Shown: piece after piece, positions 15,206-21,315 of the stretch | How positions within the stretch are numbered: position 1 is the stretch's first letter | How the letters are laid out: each line of letters starts with the position of its first letter | Source of the DNA: a virus | Strand: one strand, 5' to 3' | Length of the DNA: 26,033 bases | IMG/VR virus record: IMGVR_UViG_3300018016_000213 | Location: 1-26,033 of that record | Position numbers and translations under genes: made by a program | Notes under the pieces: model-generated | Database searches by the model: none | What the model was told of the DNA's origin: nothing | What the model saw: only the letters and a program-made list of their open reading frames with translations

Positions 15206-16771
15206 TCATTTAAGCCTTCTGCCGTCGCGCATGGCGGATTTGACCGCCTCGGCCACGTGGTTGCGGTTGTTCTTGAAGAAACTTTTGACGGAGTTGCCGT
15301 CCATGGCGCTGACGTGAAAATGAACGTCGCCGCTCGAGGGGCGGGCGTCCCGTCCGCTGCCGGCCACCAGGCCCCGCACCCCCGCGGCCAGGGAGGCGGG
15401 GAGGACCATCTCCTGTTTGTGGAGATAGGCCAGGGAGTCGGCGGGGACGTCCCAGCCACCGGCCGCGGCGGGGACCATCCCCGCGAAGGCCATGATGGCG
15501 GCATAGGTTTGGGCCGCGGCCTCCGCCCCCATTTCCGGCCCCACCACCGGGATGCCGGCCATCGCCGCATAGGCGGCCGCGGCGCCCTGGGCCGCGGAGC
15601 CGCTGATCGCCTGAACGTCGGCGAGGGCCTGGGTCGTGGCCGCCTCCGGGGCGGCCGCGGTTTCCGCGGCGACCACCTGGGTGGAGGTGGTCTGGGTGGA
15701 CAGCAGCTTGGCCGCCTCGGCGGCGATCCAGTTCTGCAGGCTCTTGGCGGCCAGGTTGATATACGAGGCGAGGATGTCCTGGAGGAGCTTGCCAACCATC
15801 TTTTGCATGCTCTGGGTGCCCTGGATCATGCCGTTGATGGCGGTGGTCATGGCCGAATCGATGGGGGCCAGGGCCGCCTTCCACTTATTCTGGACGTCTT
15901 GGGCCGCCTGGGCCTCTACCTTCTGGATTTCCAGGGCGTTCTTCTTCTCGGCGACCTGATCCTCTTGCAGGATCTCCGCCATCTTCTTAGGATATTGGGC
16001 CCAAATCTGCTGCCGCTGCTCGAAGTTTTGCTTCTCCAGGGCGATCTCCTGCTCTTTCAGGGCCTTAACCTGGGCCAGTTCCTCGCCGGCGGAGATCATC
16101 CCCAGGCTTTTCTCCTGATTAATCTTCTCTTTCTGGGCCTCAATATCCATCTGGGCCAGCTTGAGGGAGTTTTGCAGGTGCTGGTCGGCCAGCTCCCGGT
16201 CCGCCTTGTCGGCGTCCTCCTCCATCTTCTTCTTCTTCAGGACCGCATTTTGATAATTCATGCTGTCTTTACCGTAGGAGGCGGCGTTGATGGCGACGAT
16301 GCGGTTCTGATCGGCCAGGCGTGCGGCCGTGGACTCCTTTTCGGAGGCCATCTGCTGCTTGATGGCGGCGATTTGCAAGGCAACCGCCTGTTTGGCCCCG
16401 GCCACGTCCAGTTCGTAGAGCTGGTGCTTCACCTGGAGGTATTCGGCGGAGCCCTGCTGGCAGAGCGCTAATTTCTCCTGCCAGAAGGCGCGCTCCTGGG
16501 ATTTGGAGGCCTCCAGGAGGTTGCCCTCTTCCTTAATCTCCTCCAATTCCTGGCGCCAGGCCTCCATCCGGCTGCCGCCGCCCCCCCCGCTTCGCTTCAT
16601 GGAGTCTATGATGGCAGAGGCGCTGACGGCGCTGGCCGCCGATACTTGCTCCAGGGAGGCCTTCATTTCGGCGGTGGCGTTACTCACCGCAGTCGTGGCC
16701 TGGTCCATGCCGTCTTTCAAGGCGTCGGCTTGGGCGCTTATGAGAACTTGGATTTGGGAGTCGTCAGCCAT
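15206..16771 (-). CDS. Tail tape measure protein
   Basis: This 521-residue protein has the composition and layout of a tape measure. The N-terminus is Ala/Ser-rich and helical (residues 1-60), followed by a short Gly run. A long charged coiled-coil region covers about residues 70-310 (EAWRQELEEIKEEGNLLEAS, VAEKKNALEIQKVEAQAAQD). An Ala-rich hydrophobic stretch with helices covers about 310-440, and the C-terminus carries the motif GGWDVPADSLAYLHKQEMVL, common at the end of tape measures. It sets tail length and may help form the entry channel. At about 1.5 angstrom per residue it would specify a short tail, near 80 nm. It follows the chaperone genes as expected. The ATG has no clear ribosome site and follows an octamer repeat. 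Confidence 0.9.
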   Translation of the reverse strand: MADDSQIQVLISAQADALKDGMDQATTAVSNATAEMKASLEQVSAASAVSASAIIDSMKRSGGGGGSRMEAWRQELEEIKEEGNLLEASKSQERAFWQEKLALCQQGSAEYLQVKHQLYELDVAGAKQAVALQIAAIKQQMASEKESTAARLADQNRIVAINAASYGKDSMNYQNAVLKKKKMEEDADKADRELADQHLQNSLKLAQMDIEAQKEKINQEKSLGMISAGEELAQVKALKEQEIALEKQNFEQRQQIWAQYPKKMAEILQEDQVAEKKNALEIQKVEAQAAQDVQNKWKAALAPIDSAMTTAINGMIQGTQSMQKMVGKLLQDILASYINLAAKSLQNWIAAEAAKLLSTQTTSTQVVAAETAAAPEAATTQALADVQAISGSAAQGAAAAYAAMAGIPVVGPEMGAEAAAQTYAAIMAFAGMVPAAAGGWDVPADSLAYLHKQEMVLPASLAAGVRGLVAGSGRDARPSSGDVHFHVSAMDGNSVKSFFKNNRNHVAEAVKSAMRDGRRLK

Positions 16772-16774
16772 TTA

Positions 16775-16887
16775 AAGACCCGGTTTTCGGTTTTAGGTTT
16801 TCGGTAAAAGTCAATCCTGGCCCAGGCGAAGGAGACAATGAACCAGCGGGCCGTTACTGCTCACTGCATACTGCACACTGCTTGCTA
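16775..16887. repeat. Octamer and heptamer arrays upstream of tape measure
   Basis: Family C units (GGTTTTCG, GGTTTTAG) run at about 16778-16812 and family A heptamers at about 16853-16887. The second array includes the stop codon (16885-16887) of the chaperone frameshift frame. The tape measure start codon lies immediately next to the first array. Confidence 0.75.
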
Positions 16888-17187
16888 TTTCACCTTGCCG
16901 CCCGAGGCGCTGAAGGCGGCCATCAGTTCCTCGAGGGATCCGTAGGAGCGACCCGCTGGGTCGCCCTGGGCGACCGGGCCGGTCGCCCCTGCAGGCGCCT
17001 TATATCCCATGTAGGCGGCCACCAGGTCGCCCAGCGGCGGGTGCTGCTCCCAGTAGCGCTGCATCTCGTAAAGGCGGGGCAGTGTCAGGTGCTGCCCTAT
17101 GTATTCCCAAGTCCAGCCGGTGAGGCTGATTACCCGGGAATAGAGGTATCCCCAATCGGGACGCTCCCCGCCTGCGGTTCCCCCGGG
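16885..17187 (-). CDS. -1 frameshift extension of tail assembly chaperone (gpGT-like)
   Basis: In the -1 frame, 98 codons stay open after the slip site and end at TAG (16885-16887). The translation is protein-like: PDWGYLYSRVISLTGWTWEY, then IGQHLTLPRLYEMQRYWEQH, then PPLGDLVAAYMGYK. No ATG precedes the conserved Trp/Tyr-rich part, so it is unlikely to be made on its own. Fusion through the slip site would give a chaperone of about 205 residues, the analogue of lambda gpGT, which recruits tube and tape measure proteins during tail assembly. Its place between the chaperone and the tape measure gene is the classical one. Residues after MGYK (GPVAQGDPAGRSYG) are read from a repeat element, and the C-terminus runs into a heptamer array. 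A separate gene starting at a rare codon is the alternative. Confidence 0.8.
   Translation of the reverse strand, partial: PGGTAGGERPDWGYLYSRVISLTGWTWEYIGQHLTLPRLYEMQRYWEQHPPLGDLVAAYMGYKAPAGATGPVAQGDPAGRSYGSLEELMAAFSASGGKVK
16942..16996. repeat. Family G palindromic repeat within frameshift frame
   Basis: GTAGGAGCGACCCGCTGGGT and its following GTCGCCC/GGGCGACC arms form a GC-rich palindromic element. A shorter relative lies at about 23669-23697 inside the protease gene. In the -1 frame it encodes GATGPVAQGDPAGRSYGS without interrupting translation. Confidence 0.75.
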
Positions 17188-17501
17188 AGGCGCCTCACCA
17201 GGCCGCTCACCTCCAATAGCTGGGCCAGGGCGGCAGGAAAATTGGCCAGGTCCAGACCCTCCTTGACCTCTGCCAGGGTGAGCTCTGCATAATTGCGCAC
17301 CAGCGCGGCGTGCAGCAACTCCGCCCCCTCGGAGAGGCGGCTTACCAGTGAAGCCGGCGGCTCGCCCCAGGACTCGATCACCGGCCAGTATTTTTCCAGG
17401 GCCGCCAGGTTGAGGGGGGGGAGGATGTACTCTTTGCCTCCCAGCAGGAGAGGGACGCCGTCAAGTTTCGGTTCCATTATTGCCATCCTTGGCTTTTTCA
17501 T
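17130..17501 (-). CDS. Tail assembly chaperone (gpG-like, zero-frame product)
   Basis: The zero-frame product is 123 residues from 17501, or 115 from the in-frame ATG at 17477 (MEPKLDGVPLLLGGKEY), which has AAGG nearby. It has the short alpha/beta N-terminus (VPLLLGGKEYILPPLNLAALE) and helical body (SLVSRLSEGAELLHAALVRN) seen in phage tail assembly chaperones that follow the tube gene. It lies between the tail tube and tape measure genes, where siphophages encode this protein. It would coat the tape measure and be lost at maturation. After the slip site the zero frame adds only 16 residues before its stop, while the -1 frame continues for 98. That is the hallmark of frameshift-dependent pairs. 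Confidence 0.8.
   Translation of the reverse strand: MKKPRMAIMEPKLDGVPLLLGGKEYILPPLNLAALEKYWPVIESWGEPPASLVSRLSEGAELLHAALVRNYAELTLAEVKEGLDLANFPAALAQLLEVSGLVRRLPGEPQAGSVPIGDTSIPG
17157..17187 (-). promoter_or_regulatory. Programmed -1 frameshift site CCCGGGG with stem-loop
   Basis: The heptamer C CCG GGG (17187 down to 17181) fits the X XXY YYZ rule in the zero frame of the chaperone. Ten bases downstream, CGGG and CCCG (17170-17157) can pair as a small stem with a six-base loop, possibly extended by a G-U pair. Slippage would join codon 107 of the chaperone to the -1 frame. The site is seen directly; its use is inferred from the lambda G/GT paradigm. Confidence 0.72.
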
Positions 17502-17530
17502 TTACTGATCACTGACCACTGGCCACTATC
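17502..17530. repeat. Degenerate family A heptamers
   Basis: ACTGATCACTGACCACTGGC-type units fill the short gap between the tail tube stop and the chaperone start. No Shine-Dalgarno is present before the 17501 ATG, which supports the internal ATG at 17477. Confidence 0.6.
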
Positions 17531-17531
17531 C

Positions 17532-18275
17532 CTACTCCGTCACCGTCAGCGTGCCCACATTGTCGTTGTCGTCCGCCATCGCCGAAAAGTCGAATTCCAC
17601 GATCAAGTGATCCTCGTTCTTGGTGGGTAGCGAGAGCTTCGAGCTTACGCAGCGGTTGAGGATCAGGGTCATGGTCTTGCCGTCAGTGACGCCGGACAGG
17701 ACCGCCTTGAACGTGGGCGTCAGGCCCATCGGCTGATTGGTGATAGCGATGGTGCCCCCGGTGGTGGCCGAGTTATGGAGGTAGTCGATGAGGATGGCCG
17801 CGCCTTCGTCGGCCGCGGCAAAGGTGTAGACGCCGCCGGCGCCTATGCTGTATTGGCCCACCGTGGGGGCGCTGGGGACCTGGGTCAGCGGGGCGCCATT
17901 GGCGGCGTAGACCACCCCCAGGTCCTGTGTGAAGGTGGCGGCATTGGCCACGGTTACCGTGTAGGGCGACGCGGCCGGGATCTCGGCCGCCTCGCCCTGG
18001 GCCTCCAGCAGCTCGCCGGTGCTCTTGGGCAGCCCGAAAAAGAGGACGTTCAGCATAGCGCCCTGGATCTGGCCCAGCTTGGCCTTGCAGGTGATCTTGC
18101 TCTTGCCCCGGCCGATGTGGGCGGCGAACTGGTTGGCGCCGTAGAGTTCCTTGGCATCCGCGGAGAATTCCACCGAGACGTCCTGGAGCGTGCCGAATTT
18201 GACGGGGGTGGGAGTCGGGGTGGAATTGTCCAGCCCGTAAAGTGCTCCGGCCCCGAAGAAGAATTGCTTGGGCAT
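17532..18275 (-). CDS. Major tail tube protein with inserted beta module
   Basis: The ATG at 18275 has AGGAG at ideal spacing and gives 247 residues. The longer frame upstream is repeat sequence and is rejected. The N-terminus (LYGLDNSTPTPTPVKFGTLQ, DVSVEFSADAKELYG) and the C-terminal strand VEFDFSAMADD fit tail tube proteins of the phage/GTA type. These polymerise into stacked hexamers around the tape measure. Residues about 102-168 form an inserted module (YTVTVANAATFTQDLGVVYA, VGQYSIGAGGVYTF, AILIDYLHNS) that also occurs three times in the 1290-residue tip protein, where it probably decorates the surface. It is followed by the chaperone and preceded by a Pro/Ala-rich small gene. Confidence 0.87.
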   Translation of the reverse strand: MPKQFFFGAGALYGLDNSTPTPTPVKFGTLQDVSVEFSADAKELYGANQFAAHIGRGKSKITCKAKLGQIQGAMLNVLFFGLPKSTGELLEAQGEAAEIPAASPYTVTVANAATFTQDLGVVYAANGAPLTQVPSAPTVGQYSIGAGGVYTFAAADEGAAILIDYLHNSATTGGTIAITNQPMGLTPTFKAVLSGVTDGKTMTLILNRCVSSKLSLPTKNEDHLIVEFDFSAMADDNDNVGTLTVTE

Positions 18276-18285
18276 CTTAGTCTCC

Positions 18286-18455
18286 TTTCTAAAAGGGGTA
18301 AAAGGGTAAAAGGTCAAAAGGGTAAAAGGTCAAAAGAACAGGGGTAAAAGGGTAAAAGGCGAAAAGGGTAAAAGTTTTGGGGGTCCTTCCCCTTTTTCCC
18401 TCTTCCCATTTTTCCCCGGTTTTCATTCCCCTTTCCCCCCTTTCCCCTTTCCCCC
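18286..18455. repeat. Purine-to-pyrimidine array, 170 bp
   Basis: From 18286 the plus strand is a run of GGTAAAAGG and GGTCAAAAG units (family B), nearly pure purine apart from T. From about 18385 it switches to CCCCTTTT and TTTCCCC tracts. The two halves are roughly complementary and could form a long hairpin or an intramolecular triplex. It fills the gap between the Pro/Ala-rich gene and the tail tube gene. No gene is present. Confidence 0.75.
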
Positions 18456-18697
18456 TAGGTTTTAGAAAGCCTTTTTTTAAGGTCTTCCTTGGCCTGGTAG
18501 GCGTGGTTCCAGGCCGCGGTATCCCGGCTTACCGGGGAATTGGGGAACCAATCCTGCCACCAGCGCTCCACCAGCAAGACGGCAGCGGCTGGAGGCGCCG
18601 GCTGAGGCGCAGGCTGGGGAGCGGGGGCCGGCTGCGGCGCAGGCTGCGGCGCAGGAGCGGGCGCGGACTGTTCTTTGGGTTTATCCTCCGGTTCCAT
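18455..18697 (-). CDS. Small Pro/Ala-rich protein of tail module, unknown
   Basis: The 80-residue protein has a strong ribosome site (GAGGAGG) before its ATG. Residues 1-11 are acidic and polar (MEPEDKPKEQS). Residues 12-39 are an alternating Pro-Ala-Gln tract (APAPQPAPQPAPAPQPAPQ), likely an extended linker. Residues 42-80 form a conserved-looking aromatic and charged segment (VERWWQDWFPNSPVSRD, AYQAKEDLKKRL). A disordered spacer with a small C-terminal binding part fits a minor tail or assembly protein. It lies between the tail terminator-like and tail tube genes. I do not recognise a family. The Pro-Ala tract is itself repetitive at the DNA level (GGCGCAGGCTG units), so its length may vary. 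Confidence 0.65.
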   Translation of the reverse strand: MEPEDKPKEQSAPAPAPQPAPQPAPAPQPAPQPAPPAAAVLLVERWWQDWFPNSPVSRDTAAWNHAYQAKEDLKKRLSKT

Positions 18698-18713
18698 ATC
18701 GTCCTCCTCAAAA

Positions 18714-18780
18714 TGCAGTGATCAGTAACTGCTCACCGCTCACTGCTTACTGCTCACTGGGCGGGGAAACCCCGCCCCTA
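18714..18780. repeat. Heptamer array and GC palindrome supplying a stop codon
   Basis: Family A units lie at 18714-18757, followed by the palindrome GGGCGGGGAAACCCCGCCCC (18758-18777). The TAG stop of the tail terminator-like gene (18778-18780) sits at the end of this palindrome, within the CTAC that normally closes such elements. Confidence 0.8.
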
Positions 18781-19209
18781 CGACACCACAATCTCCACCG
18801 GGATCAGGGCCGCGGCCTGAGGGCCCAACGACCCTCCCTCAGCGATGAGCACCTTGCCGCTGATCCGGCAATGGGAAACGAGGCCCCCTAAGGTCTGCTC
18901 TTCCTGGCTGCCGGAAGGCTCCAGCACGGCCAGTACCGCATCCAGGAGGGGGTTGAGGGTTTGTGAGGGGGCCGCCTGCTGGTCGTTGCCCACGTTGACA
19001 TAGAGGGCCAGGTTGAGGCTCAGGGTCCATTTGGCCGGGAAGGCCCGGCCGACATAGCGGGCGCTTTCTTCAAACTGCTCCTGGATCAGGGCCGGCTGTT
19101 CCGCCGGCGGCACGTCGGTCCAGTGGCGCACCCGGCGGCTGCAGGTGACGATCCCCGGGATGGTGGACAAAAGGGCAAATAGGGCGCTGTAGATGGCTTC
19201 TCGGTCCAT
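18778..19209 (-). CDS. Tail terminator/completion-like protein
   Basis: This 143-residue protein has an N-terminal helix (DREAIYSALFALLSTIPGIV), a central strand region (WTLSLNLALYVNVGND) and an extended helix (LNPLLDAVLAVLEPS). That is the pattern of phage tail terminator and gpU-like proteins, which cap the tail tube at the head-proximal end. It comes after the gp10-like gene and before the tail tube gene, as expected. Similarity by eye is at the level of pattern and order only. The ATG has no Shine-Dalgarno; it follows directly on an octamer repeat (GTTTTCTG type). The stop codon is contributed by a repeat element. Confidence 0.7.
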   Translation of the reverse strand: MDREAIYSALFALLSTIPGIVTCSRRVRHWTDVPPAEQPALIQEQFEESARYVGRAFPAKWTLSLNLALYVNVGNDQQAAPSQTLNPLLDAVLAVLEPSGSQEEQTLGGLVSHCRISGKVLIAEGGSLGPQAAALIPVEIVVS

Positions 19210-19213
19210 AAGA

Positions 19214-19298
19214 TTCTGTTTTCCGTTTTCTGTTTTCTGTAGGGGCAGGTTTAAAACCTGCCCCTACTGCTCACTGCTTACTGCTAACTGCTCACTGT
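19214..19298. repeat. Three repeat families in one gap
   Basis: Family C octamers (about 19214-19240) are followed by the palindrome GGGGCAGGTTTAAAACCTGC (family D variant, about 19240-19267) and family A heptamers (about 19266-19296). The TAG stop of the gp10-like gene (19284-19286) and its last codons (QTVSS) lie in the heptamer array. Confidence 0.8.
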
Positions 19299-19763
19299 TT
19301 GGGCCACGGCCTGCTCAATTGCCGCCCTGATGCTGCCTGCGTTCTCCGAAAGTGCGGAGCGCAGGAAGGAGCGCTCGGGCATGCGGGAGCCGGGATGGTT
19401 GACCCGTTTGCAGAACACGTCCTGGCCGCCCATCTGGAAGGCCAGGGCTTGGGCGTTGCGGGCCTCAATGACGTGGGCCCGGGTGGTGCCCCCATATTCG
19501 TGGATGGCGGCATAGATCAGGTTGGTGCCCACCGAGGCTGCAATTCGGTCGCCTTCATCCTGGAGTTGATAATTGATGCTGCGCTGCAGGGCGCCGGTTT
19601 GTATATTCAACTCCTGCCCGCTCAGCTTCTGCTCCTTGACGTAGGCGGTCAATTTGATGGCCTCGGCCGCAACAGCCCGGCGCAGCGCCGCGGCCACCTT
19701 GCCCGGGACCTGGTCCAGGCGGCTGATCACTCCTGCGGTTCCCTCAATCCAGGCTCTAATCAT
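19284..19763 (-). CDS. Head closure/tail joining protein, HK97 gp10-like
   Basis: From the ATG at 19763 (MIRAWIEGT) the protein has 159 residues, the usual length for the family. A longer frame exists upstream but it runs over the preceding gene. The body has the gp10 pattern: a long N-terminal helix (VAAALRRAVAAEAIKLTAYV), then GALQRSINYQL, SVGTNLIYAAIHEYGGTTR and a C-terminal PERSFLRSALSEN. Such proteins connect the head portal vertex to the tail. It lies in the right place, between two small unknown genes and the terminator-like gene. The leader has only a weak GGGAA-type ribosome site. The last five residues are encoded by repeat DNA. Confidence 0.85.
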   Translation of the reverse strand: MIRAWIEGTAGVISRLDQVPGKVAAALRRAVAAEAIKLTAYVKEQKLSGQELNIQTGALQRSINYQLQDEGDRIAASVGTNLIYAAIHEYGGTTRAHVIEARNAQALAFQMGGQDVFCKRVNHPGSRMPERSFLRSALSENAGSIRAAIEQAVAQTVSS

Positions 19764-19813
19764 GGTTAGTTCCCATTCCCACTTGTACCGCCGTGGGGAT
19801 TTGTGGTTTCGTC

Positions 19814-20098
19814 TCACCGGGGGGGAAACGGTACCTTTACCGTAAACTCCTGCAAGGCGCTGATGTAAGCCGGATGCCAGGTAATCTCCCAGCCGCTCGA
19901 CCTCTTCCTGTCGGCCAACCGGTGGAGGTCCTCCAGCCGCTCCCACAGCCGCCAGTAGGACCAGGCACTCCAGTTGCCATTATGGGCCAGGCGGTGCATG
20001 ATCTGGTGGTCGCTGAGGTAGGAGACCTCCCGGTCGTAGACCTCGTCATCCAGCCGCATCCGTTTCGACATGTGCAGCACCTCATGCTCGTCCGGCAT
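19814..20098 (-). CDS. Hypothetical connector-region protein
   Basis: The 94-residue protein begins at ATG 20098, overlapping the end of the 61-residue gene before it by 17 bases, so the two are likely translationally coupled. It is rich in charged and aromatic residues: EVLHMSKRMRLDDEVYDREV, SYLSDHQIMHRLAHNGNWSA, and SYWRLWERLEDLHRLADRKR. It looks like a helical protein without membrane segments or a signal peptide. The gene order suggests a head completion or chaperone role, but I do not recognise a family. The last few codons (VPFPPR) run into GC-rich repeat-like sequence. Confidence 0.65.
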   Translation of the reverse strand: MPDEHEVLHMSKRMRLDDEVYDREVSYLSDHQIMHRLAHNGNWSAWSYWRLWERLEDLHRLADRKRSSGWEITWHPAYISALQEFTVKVPFPPR

Positions 20099-20267
20099 AG
20101 CTTTCCCCCTCGATGGCCGTCAGGTTCATGCACTCCAGCTTCCGGGCCACCGCCTTTAAGACCATGTTCGATATCTCCCTGACGTTGGCCGGGTGGATGT
20201 CCGGGCTGAACTCAATGACCAGACTGGGCTTTGGTCCGGAATGGAAACGGCAGGTCACGGCATCCAT
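20082..20267 (-). CDS. Small hypothetical protein, head-tail junction
   Basis: From the ATG at 20267 the protein has 61 residues; a GTG one codon upstream is also in frame. GGAGG lies seven bases before the ATG and decides the start. The sequence reads MDAVTCRFHSGPKPSLVIEF, then SPDIHPANVREISNMVLKAV, then ARKLECMNLTAIEGES, suggesting a small alpha/beta fold. The gene overlaps the following one by 17 bases and follows the connector gene. It could be a small head completion protein. I do not recognise a family. Confidence 0.6.
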   Translation of the reverse strand: MDAVTCRFHSGPKPSLVIEFSPDIHPANVREISNMVLKAVARKLECMNLTAIEGESYAGRA

Positions 20268-20337
20268 CACTCACCCTCCACAGATATGGCATTCATCCTG
20301 TTCCGGTAATTGGCCTTAGTAAGCGGGAACTTTTCCC

Positions 20338-20949
20338 CTAAACACACACGACCCGGCGGTGGCGGTCCAGGATAGTTTTGACGTCCGGGGGCAGGTCCTG
20401 GATGCTGTAGGTGACGTTGGCCCCCTGGAGGGATTTGCTGTTCTGCCCAATATGCTGCCGCTCCTCATAACGCCAGGAGGTCAGTTCGATGCATGCCTGC
20501 TCCAGGTCGAATGGGACCCAGGGAACGCTCCCGTCCGGCTGGGGCGCGCTAAGCCAGGGGTCCTCGAGCCAGCCGCCGCTTGGTGGCCCATAGCCCGCGG
20601 TGTAGTTCAGGGTGACGTTGCCCCAGCCCTGGATGAAGCGATGGCCCTGCAAGATGATCTGGGTCCGGGTGAAGCGATACCCCGGGGTGACGGTATCGGA
20701 GGCCAGGGGGAGGGAAACCCCGTTCACCGTGACCCCGGATACCGCAGTTACCGGGTACTCCCGAAAGTTCATGACGCGGCCGCCGGTGCCGTCCCTTATT
20801 TCGGCGTAGTCCTGGCTCCCCAGGCGCCGGCCCAGGTAGGTCTCGATGAAGGAGCTGGCCGCGCTGACCAGGCGCGTCAGCAGGTCGTCGTCGGTATCGC
20901 TGCTAATTCCGAGCCATTGTTTGGCATTGGCCAGGGTGGTGAGATCCAT
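20338..20949 (-). CDS. Head-tail connector, gp6-like (phage_connect_1)
   Basis: This 203-residue protein starts at ATG 20949 with GGAG about six bases upstream. The N-terminal helical pair LTTLANAKQWLGISSDTDDD and LLTRLVSAASSFIETYLGR is the signature of gp6/phage_connect_1 adaptor proteins, which form the ring below the portal. A beta region follows (EYPVTAVSGVTVNGVSL, VTLNYTAGYGPP), then a C-terminal helix (FDLEQACIELTSWRYEERQ) and SIQDLPPDVKTILDRHRR. The length and order (after the capsid protein and a small gene) are typical. The gene is intact and free of repeats. Confidence 0.9.
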   Translation of the reverse strand: MDLTTLANAKQWLGISSDTDDDLLTRLVSAASSFIETYLGRRLGSQDYAEIRDGTGGRVMNFREYPVTAVSGVTVNGVSLPLASDTVTPGYRFTRTQIILQGHRFIQGWGNVTLNYTAGYGPPSGGWLEDPWLSAPQPDGSVPWVPFDLEQACIELTSWRYEERQHIGQNSKSLQGANVTYSIQDLPPDVKTILDRHRRVVCV

Positions 20950-20951
20950 AA

Positions 20952-21058
20952 TTACTCCAAGTTAGCAGTGAGCGGTGAGCAGTAAGCCGGTAGCACAGGC
21001 GTCCCGCCTGTGGCCCTCATTTGGTGCGCAGTGCGCACCCTACACCGACCACTGATCA
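20952..21058. repeat. Chain of family A, E and F repeats
   Basis: Family A heptamers (about 20955-20988) are followed by GGTAGCACAGGCGTCCCGCC (family E, about 20988-21014), then GGTGCGCAGTGCGCACCCTA (family F, about 21023-21043), then more heptamers ending in the TGA stop (21056-21058) of the small gene to the right. There is no room for a gene. Confidence 0.8.
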
Positions 21059-21304
21059 CTGCTTTTTGCCTTTGGCTGGCGCCGCTTCTTTCGGCACGGC
21101 CTCCGGGGTAGGCTGCTCTAGGTCTGCCTGGGTGGCCTCCTGCTCCGGCACCGGCTGCTTTGGGGCCAGGGTAAACCCCCAGCCAAAGCCCAGCAGCTCG
21201 TTGGCAGCCTCCTCGGGCATTTCCACACAGCCCTTGACCACCGGGTATTCCTGCCCCTGGTAGCTCACCCCGCCCACGCCGGGGTCGGCCTTTAGTCGAA
21301 CCAT
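21056..21304 (-). CDS. Small head-module protein, unknown
   Basis: From the second of two adjacent ATG codons the protein has 82 residues; AAAGGAGG lies about five bases upstream and favours this start. The N-terminal half (MVRLKADPGVGGVSYQGQEY, then PEEAANELLGFGWGFTLA) is a compact beta/alpha pattern seen in small proteins between the capsid and connector genes of many phages. The C-terminal half is a charged, Pro/Ala/Gln/Glu-rich tail ending AKGKKQ, likely disordered. It may be a minor head or decoration protein, which cannot be shown here. Its stop codon lies in a repeat block. Confidence 0.65.
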   Translation of the reverse strand: MVRLKADPGVGGVSYQGQEYPVVKGCVEMPEEAANELLGFGWGFTLAPKQPVPEQEATQADLEQPTPEAVPKEAAPAKGKKQ

Positions 21305-21315
21305 CATGACCTCCT

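Noticed and set aside
15191-16471. Long plus-strand frame of 426 codons opposite the tape measure gene
   Set aside because: It is antisense to a convincing tape measure with coiled coils and the usual C-terminal motif. Its translation is Gly/Leu/His-rich with no recognisable pattern, as expected from GC-rich antisense frames.
17532-18317. Tail tube start at 18317
   Set aside because: The extra residues (FYPFTPF) are repeat DNA and the ATG at 18275 has an ideal ribosome site.
19284-19946. Gp10-like protein start at 19946
   Set aside because: The extra 61 residues overlap the preceding gene and show no family similarity; the ATG at 19763 gives the normal length.
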